DNA of 64,000 nt. Origin: Candidatus Obscuribacterales bacterium (lineage in GTDB: Bacteria > Cyanobacteriota > Vampirovibrionia > Obscuribacterales > Obscuribacteraceae). The stretch lies in assembly GCA_019745415.1 (NCBI GenBank), contig JAIETF010000002.1, positions 1 to 64,000 on the forward strand. Reading direction: 5' to 3'. The position numbers and the translations under genes are program-made. The notes under the pieces are model-generated. The model ran no database searches. It was given only the letters and a program-made list of their open reading frames with translations, and was not told where the DNA came from. Numbering within the stretch: the first letter of the stretch is position 1; every line of letters begins with the position of its first letter. Below are positions 8,835 to 17,680 of this stretch, piece by piece.

Positions 8835-11045
8835 ATGACCCAGAGCATCGCCCGTGAGCCTAATATAGATAGGTCGAAGAGCCGTGAACTGACTAGTGAA
8901 CTCTATCTGAAAAGCGAGCAATTGCTGCGATTTCGTATCGCCTTTTCGCTTGTGAGTTTATGTCTTTGCGTCGGCATTTATAGTTTTGCCGGAGTGGAGT
9001 TTGAATTTTATCGCGCTACCGGTATTATCTGTAGTGTCAGCATCTATTCCTTTATCGGGCTTTCTTTTGTGGTTAAAGCCCTGCGTACTTCTCGCGCTAA
9101 GCTGCAAATCTTTAATTCTATTTTGCTTGTACTCGATGCTCTTGCTCTTACCGGTCTGGTGCATTTTACTCATGGTATTGAATCAGATCTCTATGTGCTT
9201 TATCTCTTGCCGATCATGCTCTCCAGCTACACTTTCGGGCGGCGCGGCATCTATCTTGTCGCCGCCTTTGTGGCGCTTTGCTATATCGGTTTACTTGTAT
9301 ATGAAAGTTCACCGCTTTTGCCTTACCTTTTGCAGTCGACCAATCCGCGCGGCTTGGCCAGCGCCTTCGCCCTCAAGCTCTGGCGGCGTATCTTTGCCCG
9401 CGCCTTTTTCTTTACTTCAGTGGCTTTCCTCTGGGCGCGTTTCTGCGACTATCTGAGCCGGGTCAGTCGGCGCAGCAATGAACGTCTGCTGGAACAGTTG
9501 GAAGCCAACGAAAAGCTTATAGCCGAATCGGAAGAAAGAGCAAAAAGAGAGAGGCTGATTAACTCTATTAATAAAGGCGTACGCAGCACTCTCGAATTGG
9601 ATTCGATCTTGCGTTCGGCGGTCAATCAACTAAGTCAGGCGGTCTCTGCCGATCTCGTCGCCATTCTCTGCCCGCCTACTACCGGTGAGTCTAACAATAT
9701 TTATGTGCAAGCTTCAATTCAGTCGGCTGATCATGTCGCTGTAGAAAATAGAAAAGAAGTTAGTAAGGAAGACGGACCGAGCACTGATACTCGGCTGTCT
9801 GGCTCGATTTCAGCTAGATTGCAGAGCTTTATTTTGAGCAGGCGGTCTTCCTATCTAAAAGACGAAGCCGGCAAAAAGATAAAGACCTTTGTCTTTTCAG
9901 ATGCTCCTGCCGATCAGTTTTTTGCCGATGTAAAAGAAGAGATTGAAAAGTCCGGGTTTCGCTCGGTTGTTCTGCAGCCCATGATGTATGGCGAGATTTC
10001 GCGAGGGGTGATTATTCTTGCCGATCGCCGCAAAGACAAAGTTTTTGAAGAATCTGAACTGGTCTTAACCAAGGTGGTAGCTGGACAGGTGGCTGTGGCC
10101 ATTGAACATGCCAACCTGGTGGGAGAACTTTCCAGCAAAAACCGCGACTTAGTAGGCAAGAACCTCAATCTTGATGCTAAAAACCTTGAGCTAAAGACAA
10201 TGCAATCGCAGTTGATTCACCATGAAAAAATGGCTTCTCTAGGTCGGTTGGTAGCCGGTATCGCTCATGAACTGAATAATCCTATTAATTTTGTGCACGG
10301 CAATTTGCCCTACCTTAAGCAATATGCCGATGAGTTGAAGAAATTAGTCGATAAAGCCTCCGAAATAGAAGAAGAACATCGCCGCGAATTCGATGAGCTG
10401 AAGCGCAAGATCAAATATGATTTCTTGATAAGCGATTTAGACAATATCATCGCCGACCTCAATGAAGGCTCTGAACGTATTCGCCACATTATTCGCAACC
10501 TGCGCAGTTTTTCACGTCTAGATGAGGCCGAGCTGAAAGAGGCTTCAATAAGCGAGGGTATAGAATCGACCCTGAAGATACTCTCGCAGTATTACGGGAA
10601 CGACAAGATTCCGGTGCATTTTAGCCAGGGCTTTTCCTCTATGCCCCAGGTGCTCTGTTACCCCGGTCAGCTCAACCAGGTCTGGATGAACTTACTTTCT
10701 AATGCTGCTCAGGCTATGCAGGGGCAGGCTGAAGCCCGCCTCAATGTTCAGGCTGATTTGGAGGGCGAAAGCGTTCTAGTTCAAATTTCGGACAATGGGC
10801 CTGGTATTAAGCAGGAGGTTCAGAGTAAAATCTTTGATCCCTTCTTCACGACCAAGCCGGTCGGGCAGGGAACCGGGCTTGGCCTATCAATTTGTCATTC
10901 CATAATCGAAAGACATGGCGGGCAGATTTGGTTTAGCAGCGAGCTGGGAAAGGGCACAACCTTCTTTGTCAGGATCCCCTTGACCGCCAAGCGTCAGAGC
11001 CCGAACTCGCCGGGTGAATTATCTCAAATCAGTGAACCTGATTGA
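8835..11045 (+). CDS. Membrane sensor histidine kinase with GAF domain
   Basis: This 736-residue kinase begins with about five or six transmembrane segments (residues about 35-205), followed by a coiled-coil (210-240), a GAF-like sensor region (about 250-425), a HisKA domain with the phospho-accepting His in GIAHELNNP near residue 478, and a HATPase_c domain (N box LLSNAAQAM, G1 DNGPGI, F box DPFFTT, G2 GQGTGLGL). The long helix between the H box and the dimer partner (about 490-545) is typical of kinases acting on HD-GYP or GGDEF regulators. It lies directly after the TPR gene and 42 bases before the REC/HD-GYP gene, its probable partner. The signal sensed is unknown. Confidence 0.9.
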   Translation: MTQSIAREPNIDRSKSRELTSELYLKSEQLLRFRIAFSLVSLCLCVGIYSFAGVEFEFYRATGIICSVSIYSFIGLSFVVKALRTSRAKLQIFNSILLVLDALALTGLVHFTHGIESDLYVLYLLPIMLSSYTFGRRGIYLVAAFVALCYIGLLVYESSPLLPYLLQSTNPRGLASAFALKLWRRIFARAFFFTSVAFLWARFCDYLSRVSRRSNERLLEQLEANEKLIAESEERAKRERLINSINKGVRSTLELDSILRSAVNQLSQAVSADLVAILCPPTTGESNNIYVQASIQSADHVAVENRKEVSKEDGPSTDTRLSGSISARLQSFILSRRSSYLKDEAGKKIKTFVFSDAPADQFFADVKEEIEKSGFRSVVLQPMMYGEISRGVIILADRRKDKVFEESELVLTKVVAGQVAVAIEHANLVGELSSKNRDLVGKNLNLDAKNLELKTMQSQLIHHEKMASLGRLVAGIAHELNNPINFVHGNLPYLKQYADELKKLVDKASEIEEEHRREFDELKRKIKYDFLISDLDNIIADLNEGSERIRHIIRNLRSFSRLDEAELKEASISEGIESTLKILSQYYGNDKIPVHFSQGFSSMPQVLCYPGQLNQVWMNLLSNAAQAMQGQAEARLNVQADLEGESVLVQISDNGPGIKQEVQSKIFDPFFTTKPVGQGTGLGLSICHSIIERHGGQIWFSSELGKGTTFFVRIPLTAKRQSPNSPGELSQISEPD

Positions 11046-11087
11046 GAAAGCCGACTTTTAGAGATTCTCAGAGGTAACTTTTTCAGA

Positions 11088-12212
11088 ATGCGCCGACACA
11101 AAATTCTGGTTGTTGATGATGAAGTGCCCAATTTGAGGCTCTTGAGAAGAGTGCTTTCGGAAGATCATGACATTTTCGAAGCCACCGGCGGTAAAGAGGG
11201 GCTTGAGATCCTGGAAAAGGAGCAAATCTCGCTGATCATCACCGACCAGCGTATGCCCTCGATGACCGGGGTGCAGCTTTTGGAGCAGTCTCTCACTTTG
11301 CGTCCCGACGCCATAAAGATTCTTCTCACCGGCTATACCGATGTGCAAGCCTTGATTGACGCCATCAATGCCGGCCATGTCTATAAGTACATCCCCAAAC
11401 CTTGGGACGCCGACGAACTAAAGCTGACGGTGCGCAGAGCCCTAGAAGCTTTCGAGCTGAAAGAGAATAATGACAATTTGGTGGTGGAGCTGCGTGCTGC
11501 CCTGGCCGAACTTGAAAGTCTTTCGGTGGGAACCATTCGAGCTTTGGCTGATGCCCTTGATGCGAAATGCGATTACACTGCCGGACACAGCCTGAGAGTC
11601 AGTCGCATAGCGGTTCTGATCGGACGTCAGCTGGCTTTGCCCGACGATATGCTGCGCGACGTAGAACTGGGCGGCATCTTGCACGATATCGGCAAGATTG
11701 GTGTGCCCGAGTCGATTTTGTGGAAGCCCGACAAGCTTACCCCGGAAGAAAGATCGATAATGTCCAGGCACCCGGTCAAGTCTGCTGAGATCATCGGTGA
11801 TTTGAAGGGGCTCGTAAGGGCTCGGGAGTATGTCAAGCATCATCATGAATATTTTGACGGTACGGGCTATCCCGATGGACTAAAGGGAGAAGATATACCG
11901 ATTGGCGCTCGTATTATTCTGGTTTCAGATGCCTATGATGCTATGACCACAGATCGTCCTTATCGCAAAGCTATTGGGCACGAGAGAGCCATTCAAGAAT
12001 TGCGCAAGCTGAGAGATACTCAGTTTGATCCGCATGTGGTCGATGCCTTGCTGGCCCTCACTGAAGACGGCGGTAAGGAAATGGACAAAGTAATCAAAGA
12101 ACAGTTCGATGAAAGCTTCATCGGTCTCACTCTTGCTTCAGTAGATCCAGCGAAGACTGGAAAACAGTATCGGGAAGAAGCCGAACGCCGAGCCCGTCTA
12201 GCAAACTCCTGA
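11088..12212 (+). CDS. Response regulator with HD-GYP phosphodiesterase domain
   Basis: An N-terminal receiver domain (ILVVDDE at residue 5, phospho-Asp in LIITDQRMP near 52, KPW near 103) is followed by an HD-GYP domain with LHDIGKIG near residue 198 and HHEYFDGTGYP near 250. HD-GYP proteins of the RpfG type hydrolyse cyclic di-GMP; all metal-ligand motifs seem intact, so activity is likely. The neighbouring histidine kinase (8835-11045) is its probable phosphodonor. Its last 86 bases overlap the convergent GT9 gene on the other strand. Confidence 0.92.
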   Translation: MRRHKILVVDDEVPNLRLLRRVLSEDHDIFEATGGKEGLEILEKEQISLIITDQRMPSMTGVQLLEQSLTLRPDAIKILLTGYTDVQALIDAINAGHVYKYIPKPWDADELKLTVRRALEAFELKENNDNLVVELRAALAELESLSVGTIRALADALDAKCDYTAGHSLRVSRIAVLIGRQLALPDDMLRDVELGGILHDIGKIGVPESILWKPDKLTPEERSIMSRHPVKSAEIIGDLKGLVRAREYVKHHHEYFDGTGYPDGLKGEDIPIGARIILVSDAYDAMTTDRPYRKAIGHERAIQELRKLRDTQFDPHVVDALLALTEDGGKEMDKVIKEQFDESFIGLTLASVDPAKTGKQYREEAERRARLANS

Positions 12213-13311
12213 CCACTTGCTTCGAAGCATCGGTGAGGGCGCAGAAGTTTTTGGTCTGTGGAATCAGTTTGGCTGGTTCTGTGGGGCCAAATAGAGCCAC
12301 AACTTTTTTGTTCAGTCCGACTGCCACGTGCATGGGCGCAGAGTCTACACAGATGAAAAGGTCGCTCATCTCGATTAGTGCCGCTAGATCGGCCAGGCTC
12401 TTGGTTTTGCCGTAGAAATTGATTATACGCTTTGCTTCTTCACCAAGCTCTGACTGCAGGTCTTTCATGACCTCTTCATCGTCGGGACCGCCGGCCAAAA
12501 TCACCTCGGTGTTATCGAGCTTGAGTAGTTTTCGTATCAGTTCAAGCCAATGCTTGCTATCCCAAGTCTTGATGATGCCTTTCTGAACTGCCAGTCGGCT
12601 CGTGCCCGGATGCAGGAGGATTCTTTTCTTGTTGCTTCTATTGTGTCTTTCTGCTGCACCGCTGGTAGTGTCAGCTGCGGCGAGGGCGAAGCTATCTTCT
12701 AGACTTTTCAATCTCTCTTCCAGTTTCTCTTCTTCTTCGCCAAGAGCCGTTCTCATGCGCTCGCGGCTCGACTCTTGCACATAAACTTCTGGTATTTGTA
12801 TGCCTGGCGCTTGGCTTGACTGCGGTATTGAAGCAAAGCCTTGAGCAAGATATTTCTCTAATCCGCCACTTAAATCGTGATACATGTTGCCGGCATATTG
12901 CTCTTTATTTAGCGGCACAGGATGAGTGAGAAGCAGCCTGGAAAGCGCACTTGTGCCATAACCGATACGCACGGGTATGCCTGAGGCAAAAAGCAACATT
13001 GCCACCATTGGTGAAGACCCAGATGATATGACTAAATCATATTTGCCGGAGCGGGTGAGATTGAGAAGTTCAAGATAATCGCCGGGCTTGAGCGGTCTTT
13101 TCTTGATATCGAAAAGCAAGACTTCGTCGACCAGGTTGGTTACTTCCTTCACAGATTTCGAGCGCGGCTCTAAAATCAGTGAGATGCGGCAAGAGGGCAG
13201 CAGCCGCTTCACTTCTTTAAGGGTTGGAAGAAATAAAATTTCATCTCCAATGCCGCCGAAATTTATGGTGAGAATCTTTTGCGGAAGGTCTTTACTTTGA
13301 GAGGCTGGCAT
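12127..13311 (-). CDS. Glycosyltransferase family 9 (ADP-heptose:LPS heptosyltransferase-like)
   Basis: This 394-residue protein has the GT9 N-terminal motif (ILTINFGGIGDEILFLP, residues 13-29) and the donor-site motif VDSAPMHVAVGLN with LFGPTEPAKL in the second Rossmann half. Between them is a charged Glu/Lys-rich linker (about residues 190-225). It differs strongly from the GT9 enzyme at 289 and probably uses a different acceptor in lipopolysaccharide or another surface glycan. Its 3' end overlaps the HD-GYP gene by 86 bases tail to tail. It is divergent from the LCP gene at 13447. Confidence 0.85.
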   Translation of the reverse strand: MPASQSKDLPQKILTINFGGIGDEILFLPTLKEVKRLLPSCRISLILEPRSKSVKEVTNLVDEVLLFDIKKRPLKPGDYLELLNLTRSGKYDLVISSGSSPMVAMLLFASGIPVRIGYGTSALSRLLLTHPVPLNKEQYAGNMYHDLSGGLEKYLAQGFASIPQSSQAPGIQIPEVYVQESSRERMRTALGEEEEKLEERLKSLEDSFALAAADTTSGAAERHNRSNKKRILLHPGTSRLAVQKGIIKTWDSKHWLELIRKLLKLDNTEVILAGGPDDEEVMKDLQSELGEEAKRIINFYGKTKSLADLAALIEMSDLFICVDSAPMHVAVGLNKKVVALFGPTEPAKLIPQTKNFCALTDASKQVVRSLLDGLGVRLLPDTVFQSSLDLLKQE

Positions 13312-13411
13312 TGTTGGCGCCTTTATTTATTTTCCTGAGGGTGCAGCTTTAAAAGAGTGCAAGAAATTTTGTCATTTTCCAATCGTTTCATAATTAAAAA
13401 AGGACAGCACG

Positions 13412-13417
13412 TATAAT
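13412..13417 (+). promoter_or_regulatory. Probable minus-10 box for the LCP gene
   Basis: A perfect TATAAT sits 30 bases before the TTG start of the LCP gene in the divergent gap 13312-13446. I see no good minus-35 hexamer at 16-18 bases, so the promoter call rests on the minus-10 match and context. Confidence 0.5.
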
Positions 13418-13446
13418 ATCCCAGTGTTTAGGGATCCGAAGATAGC

Positions 13447-14715
13447 TTGAAACTATCCAACTGGCTTTTTATTTTTCTTGCCTGCGCGCTCATGGGGGTG
13501 CTCGGGGCTTATGTTTATGTATCGGTTTCGAAGCCCCAACTCATGCCTCCGCAGTTGCGCATAGCCACTTTGCGCAAGCCGACCACTATCTTGATGCTTG
13601 GTACCGATGTTGTCTATTCCGATTCGGGTCGCCGCCTCAAAGCTGATAAAGACGCCTTCACAGGGCGCTCCGACACGATCATGGTCGGTCGTCTGGATCC
13701 TCTTGCAAATACTTTGCGGGTGATTTCGATACCGCGCGATACCCTCGTGGATATTCCAGGCAACGGTACTCAGAAGATCAATGCCGCCAATGCCATCGGT
13801 GGACCTGAATTAGCAAAAACCACCATCAGCAGTTTTCTGGATACGCCCATTGAGCACTATGTTGTACTGAATGTGCATGGCTTGGTCGACCTGGTGAACG
13901 AACTAGGTGGTATCACGGTGGAAGTGCCAAAGCGTATGCAGTATATGGACTGGACTGCCAAGCTCAAGATTGATTTAGAGCCGGGAGTGCATACACTCAC
14001 CGGCAATCAGGCTATGGGCTTCGTCCGCTTTCGCCATGATGCTCTTGGTGACATCGGGCGCGTGCAAAGGCAAGAAATTTTTCTTAGAGCTGTGCTGGAC
14101 AAGGCGCTCAAACCCGAGTCTTGGAAGCATATTCCGAAGCTCATCGAAATTGCACAGAACTATATAAGCACCGACCTTAGTGCTCAAGAAATTCTCGAGA
14201 TGGCAAACTTTGTTCGGGGTGTTCCAAAATCTAACCAACTCTTAACGATGATGCCCGGCAATTTCTCTCCAGGCGGTGACTGGGCCGTGGAAAGGAGTGA
14301 TGTCAGAAGGATGGTGGCTAGACTAATGGGCGCCAACTTTATTGAGACCACCAGGGATAGTATCAGAGTCGCTATTGGCAACTGTAGCTCTACCGAAGGA
14401 ATGGGCTTCAAACTGGCTAAAATACTGGGTTCTAAGGGCTATAAAAATGTCACGGTCCAGAAGCGAATGCTTGAGTTATCAGACTCCTTGAAACGTACGA
14501 GAATTGTGGCTCAGAAAGCCAATCCTGAAGATGCAAGTTTAGTGAAGTCCGACCTGGGTAATATAGGAGATGTGGTTAATGCATCCGTTGGAGATATAGA
14601 AAGCTCGGTCACCATAATGATTGGTGATGACCTGGTAGAGAAAATTCTCACAATGGAAGATCACTCGTCGACCCGGGAAGGAGGGTCGAAAAGCGCATCA
14701 GGAGCCAGTCCTTAA
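13447..14715 (+). CDS. LytR-CpsA-Psr (LCP) family protein with LytR_C domain
   Basis: LCP enzymes transfer undecaprenyl-linked glycans onto peptidoglycan or other acceptors outside the membrane. One N-terminal membrane helix (residues about 4-27) anchors the protein. The LCP domain follows, with GRSDTIMVGRLDP, the Arg/Asp motif SIPRDTLVDIPG and GFVRFRHDALGDIGRVQRQ, carrying the arginines and aspartates that bind the pyrophosphate lipid. A C-terminal LytR_C-like domain (about residues 300-400) starts at DSIRVAIGNCSS. The start is a TTG at 13447. LCP proteins are best known from Gram-positives and cyanobacteria, and the second GT9 gene is adjacent, which fits a role in surface glycan assembly. 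Confidence 0.88.
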   Translation: MKLSNWLFIFLACALMGVLGAYVYVSVSKPQLMPPQLRIATLRKPTTILMLGTDVVYSDSGRRLKADKDAFTGRSDTIMVGRLDPLANTLRVISIPRDTLVDIPGNGTQKINAANAIGGPELAKTTISSFLDTPIEHYVVLNVHGLVDLVNELGGITVEVPKRMQYMDWTAKLKIDLEPGVHTLTGNQAMGFVRFRHDALGDIGRVQRQEIFLRAVLDKALKPESWKHIPKLIEIAQNYISTDLSAQEILEMANFVRGVPKSNQLLTMMPGNFSPGGDWAVERSDVRRMVARLMGANFIETTRDSIRVAIGNCSSTEGMGFKLAKILGSKGYKNVTVQKRMLELSDSLKRTRIVAQKANPEDASLVKSDLGNIGDVVNASVGDIESSVTIMIGDDLVEKILTMEDHSSTREGGSKSASGASP

Positions 14716-14740
14716 TGGACTGTAAAGGGCTCTGTAACAC

Positions 14741-14779
14741 AGTGAAAAGTGAATTGTTCAGACAATATTATTTTTCACT
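14741..14779 (+). terminator. Hairpin after the LCP gene
   Basis: AGTGAAAA (14741-14748) pairs with TTTTCACT (14772-14779) and encloses a perfect inner hairpin ATTGT-TCAG-ACAAT (14753-14766). It lies 26 bases after the LCP stop codon and carries its own T-rich descending arm, so it probably terminates the LCP transcript. I see no gene in the rest of 14716-14938. Confidence 0.5.
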
Positions 14780-14938
14780 TTGAAACATGGCTCCGCACTT
14801 AGTATTTCAGTGGTGTACATTTGAGGCGATTGCCATTACACTCCTTGGTGAGGCAATCTTATAACTCTCTCAGACAATCTCTTTTCTTCCAGGCGTTACT
14901 TCAAGGCATCCTAGAGCAATCTAGAAAAGGCAGGCGGC

Positions 14939-15184
14939 ATGATTCATTATGTATATTCGACACGCGGCGGCTACCTCTATCTGGTAGGCAAATACAACCA
15001 ACAGCCCAAAGTTGAGGGCAACACCGAGTTTATTCTTTCCGTTCCAGAGAAGACATCACAAGCTCAAATCGACACACTAGCTCATCGCAGATTTATGGAA
15101 CACCTGAGACGTCCGCGCAAAGTGCAACACGATCGTCATAAGACCGAAACTAAAGTTACCGAGAAAGAACTAGTTACTGTTTAG
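14939..15184 (+). CDS. Small conserved-looking protein, unknown
   Basis: This 81-residue protein begins MIHYVYSTRGGYLYLVGKY and ends in a basic, charged tail (RRPRKVQHDRHKTETK). There is no signal peptide or membrane segment. The ATG is preceded by an AGGCGG-like stretch. I do not recognise a family. It is followed 35 bases later by a textbook Rho-independent terminator and preceded by the LCP terminator, so it seems to be a one-gene unit, which supports it being real. Confidence 0.6.
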   Translation: MIHYVYSTRGGYLYLVGKYNQQPKVEGNTEFILSVPEKTSQAQIDTLAHRRFMEHLRRPRKVQHDRHKTETKVTEKELVTV

Positions 15185-15217
15185 ACTATTCAAACCGGTT
15201 TAGTGTAAATCAATGTT

Positions 15218-15250
15218 AAGCCGCCCCTCTCAACAGGGCGGCTTTTCTTT
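15218..15250 (+). terminator. Rho-independent terminator
   Basis: GCCGCCC (15220-15226) and GGGCGGC (15236-15242) form a 7-base-pair GC stem around a 9-base loop, extended by AA/TT, and are followed by TTTTCTTTT. It ends the small gene at 14939-15184. Confidence 0.9.
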
Positions 15251-15354
15251 TGGCGCCATTCTCGCTCTTTTTGTTATTTCCTTCCCTATAATGGGCATCT
15301 TTAGGGCATGGCGGGATGACCTTCCTGTTTTTTTCAGAGGCAGAGTTTCATTTT

Positions 15355-15384
15355 TTGCAAACTCTTACTAAAACCAGCTAATAT
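15355..15384 (+). promoter_or_regulatory. Sigma-70-type promoter for the prepilin gene
   Basis: TTGCAA (15355-15360), an 18-base spacer and TAATAT (15379-15384) lie 30 bases before the prepilin ATG at 15414. Confidence 0.45.
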
Positions 15385-15413
15385 GAGTTTGGTCACATTT
15401 GAGGGGCTTAGAT

Positions 15414-15962
15414 ATGTTGGACGAGCGCAACCGGAAACTCCACCGAAATACTTGTAAGGCTAGGCGGTCCAATCAGGGCTTTACCTTGATTGAGCTTCTT
15501 GTGGTTGTAATCATTATTGGTATCTTGGCGGCCATTGCCCTCCCGAACTTTATCGGAGCCCAAGACAAAGCCCGCGAAGCTTCGGTCAAGGCCAATATGA
15601 GAACCGCCCAGATTGCCGCTGAGTCTTTTGCTACCGATTCGGGAGGCTCTTATCCAGGCAGTGTCGACGACTTCAAGCCCTATTTCCCCGGCGGTGCCAG
15701 TTCCAAAGGCGGCACCAACGGTAATCCGCCTGTTAATCCATTTTCCAACACCGGTGCTTGGCCCACAGCAGGCAGTGTCACCGATGTTGCCGCCGCCCGG
15801 GCTGCCACTCCTGCCTCTCTAGGTTCGGCCGGACAAATTGAATACAGCGCCATCGGCCCATCCACCGGCCCTACCTCATATGCCATCCGCGGCGGCAACA
15901 AAACTGGTGTCGCTTTGGCTGGAACGGCCCCCGGTACAACCCTCGTTCTCTCAAACCAGTAA
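15414..15962 (+). CDS. Type IV prepilin / type II pseudopilin
   Basis: The 182-residue product has a basic leader ending in QG, then the class III signal FTLIELLVVVIIIGILAAIA, processed after Gly22 by a prepilin peptidase with methylation of Phe23; Glu at mature position 5 is present. The C-terminal globular part is rich in Gly/Ser/Ala and has no cysteine pair in the mature protein. I choose ATG 15414 because GAGGGG lies 9 bases upstream; an earlier start would add five residues. No pilus assembly genes are adjacent in this window, so it depends on machinery encoded elsewhere. It could be a major or minor pilin. Confidence 0.88.
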   Translation: MLDERNRKLHRNTCKARRSNQGFTLIELLVVVIIIGILAAIALPNFIGAQDKAREASVKANMRTAQIAAESFATDSGGSYPGSVDDFKPYFPGGASSKGGTNGNPPVNPFSNTGAWPTAGSVTDVAAARAATPASLGSAGQIEYSAIGPSTGPTSYAIRGGNKTGVALAGTAPGTTLVLSNQ

Positions 15963-15986
15963 TAGCTATTAGCGACAGTCGAGATT

Positions 15987-16706
15987 TTGATTAGGCTAGT
16001 TCTGCTTGTTTGCGCCCTTTTTGCCTGTTTTTTGGCTAGGCAGCGTTGTCTGACCCTGAGTGCGCCTGTAAAGACTTGCGGGGCTGACCCCTTGCCCCGA
16101 GCGGCCGCACTGAAACTCGTCTCACTGGGCTATGACCAGCTGCTTGCCGATTTATATTGGCTCAAATTTATTGGTTATGAAGGTGATGGCAGAGCCAGAG
16201 TTTTGGATGGCTATGCTTCAGCATCGGGTTATCTTGATCTGATTACCGGGCTAGACCCCCGTTTCACCGAAGCTTATTGGTTTGCTTCTTTCAGTGTCGG
16301 CGCCGACCAAAAACGCCCCGACCTGGCTGATGCAATTCTTCGTGCCGGAATAGAAAAGAATCCGGACAACTGGTATTTGCCTTATATAGCCGGGCTGAAT
16401 GCATATTTGAACTGGCATGATGAAGCTAAGGCGGCCAAGTATTACCGCATGGCTGCTCGGTTTCCGGAGGCTCCGCGCTGGTTGGCCGGGCAGGCCAAAA
16501 TCTTAGAAAGCGGCATACCTTCTATAGTTAAGAAGATTCGTACTTGGGATGCGATATATCGCTCCAACGAACCTGAGAAAGTGCGCAACCGGGCCAAGGA
16601 GCAGCTTATCGGCTTATGGTTGACGGTTTTTAATAGTAATGCCAGCAAGCAAATTAAGGAACGAGCCCGGCAGGCTCTCATAGATTTAGACTATCAGGTT
16701 AATTGA
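15987..16706 (+). CDS. Membrane-anchored TPR-like protein, unknown
   Basis: The frame opens with a TTG at 15987 and encodes 239 residues. A hydrophobic N-terminus (LVLLVCALFACFLA, residues 4-17) could be a signal anchor. The rest is helical with TPR-like units (GLDPRFTEAYWFASFSVG, ADAILRAGIEKNPDNWYLPY and others). The gene follows the prepilin by 24 bases and may share its transcript, which would suggest a pilus-related or envelope role. I do not recognise a named family. Confidence 0.6.
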   Translation: MIRLVLLVCALFACFLARQRCLTLSAPVKTCGADPLPRAAALKLVSLGYDQLLADLYWLKFIGYEGDGRARVLDGYASASGYLDLITGLDPRFTEAYWFASFSVGADQKRPDLADAILRAGIEKNPDNWYLPYIAGLNAYLNWHDEAKAAKYYRMAARFPEAPRWLAGQAKILESGIPSIVKKIRTWDAIYRSNEPEKVRNRAKEQLIGLWLTVFNSNASKQIKERARQALIDLDYQVN

Positions 16707-16761
16707 CCCTCGATCTAACTGTAGAATAACAATCTATAGAACCGGCGGCACTGGAGCGGCT

Positions 16762-17634
16762 ATGAAATTCGGCGACTTTGACTTGCACATTATTAGAGAA
16801 TGTACTTTTCGTTTGGATGGCGGTGCTATGTTCGGCGTCGTGCCCAAGACAATGTGGGGCAAGTTGACCGATGTCGACGAAGCCAATCGAGTGCTCTTGG
16901 CTTGCAATCTTTTGCTTATCGATACCGGCACAAAGAAGGTGCTGGTCGAAACCGGTATGGGCGACAGATGGAGTGATAAGGAAAGACAGCGCTATGATCT
17001 GCATACCCTCAAAGCACCAGATATGGTGCTGGCTGATCTGGGGCTGACCGTCTCTGATATAGATTATGTAATTATTTCGCATCTACATTTTGATCATGCC
17101 GGCGGAGCTACCATCTTGCGAGATGGCAAGCTTCAGCCGACTTATCCTCAGGCTCGCTACATAGTGCAGAAGGGTGAGTGGGATTTCGCATTCAAGGCTA
17201 ACGCCAGAGCCAAAGCCAGTTATCGACCCGATGATTTTGTCCCTTTGCAAGAAGCCGGACAACTGCAGCTTGTCGATGGCGACTATGAAGTTTGCCCGGG
17301 CGTGCATGTGAAGGTAACCGGCGGTCACACGTCTCACCATCAAGTTGTCTATCTGCAGTCAGGGGCTGAGCAGGCTGTCTACTTCGCAGATATACTGCCC
17401 ACCCGCAGCCATCTTTCACCGCCTTGGGTAATGGGCTACGACCATTATCCTCTGGCCAGTTGCGATGTTAAATCTCAGTGGTTGGCTTCTTGTGCTTCCC
17501 AAAATTTTCTGGTCATCTTCGACCATGAACCGGGCGTGCCTTGGGGGCGGGTCAAGCTAAGCGGTGAAAAGTTCGAATTTGAAGCGCTACCAGAAAGTTC
17601 ACTGGCCTTGCCAGTCTTTACTGTTGAAGCTTAG
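16762..17634 (+). CDS. MBL-fold metallohydrolase
   Basis: The 290-residue protein has the metallo-beta-lactamase signature HLHFDHAGGA near residue 110, a further ligand in GGHTSHHQ near 193, the bridging Asp in YFADILPT near 215 and a C-terminal His (IFDHEPG) near 255. Overall layout resembles YtnP-like lactonases and related quorum-quenching hydrolases, but the family includes many substrates and I cannot assign one. It is probably cytoplasmic, with no signal peptide. It ends at a hairpin shared with the convergent gene at 17675. Confidence 0.8.
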   Translation: MKFGDFDLHIIRECTFRLDGGAMFGVVPKTMWGKLTDVDEANRVLLACNLLLIDTGTKKVLVETGMGDRWSDKERQRYDLHTLKAPDMVLADLGLTVSDIDYVIISHLHFDHAGGATILRDGKLQPTYPQARYIVQKGEWDFAFKANARAKASYRPDDFVPLQEAGQLQLVDGDYEVCPGVHVKVTGGHTSHHQVVYLQSGAEQAVYFADILPTRSHLSPPWVMGYDHYPLASCDVKSQWLASCASQNFLVIFDHEPGVPWGRVKLSGEKFEFEALPESSLALPVFTVEA

Positions 17635-17653
17635 GAGCAAATAGAGACCAAGA

Positions 17654-17680
17654 GGCTAAATTTATTCCTTACTTTTAGCC
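17654..17680. terminator. Bidirectional terminator-like hairpin
   Basis: GGCTAAA (17654-17660) pairs with TTTAGCC (17674-17680) between convergent genes. The stop codon of the minus-strand gene lies inside the right arm. Confidence 0.4.

Noticed and set aside
16762..17634. Naming the MBL-fold protein an AHL lactonase
   Set aside because: The motif set fits lactonases but also many other MBL hydrolases; no residue seen here settles the substrate.
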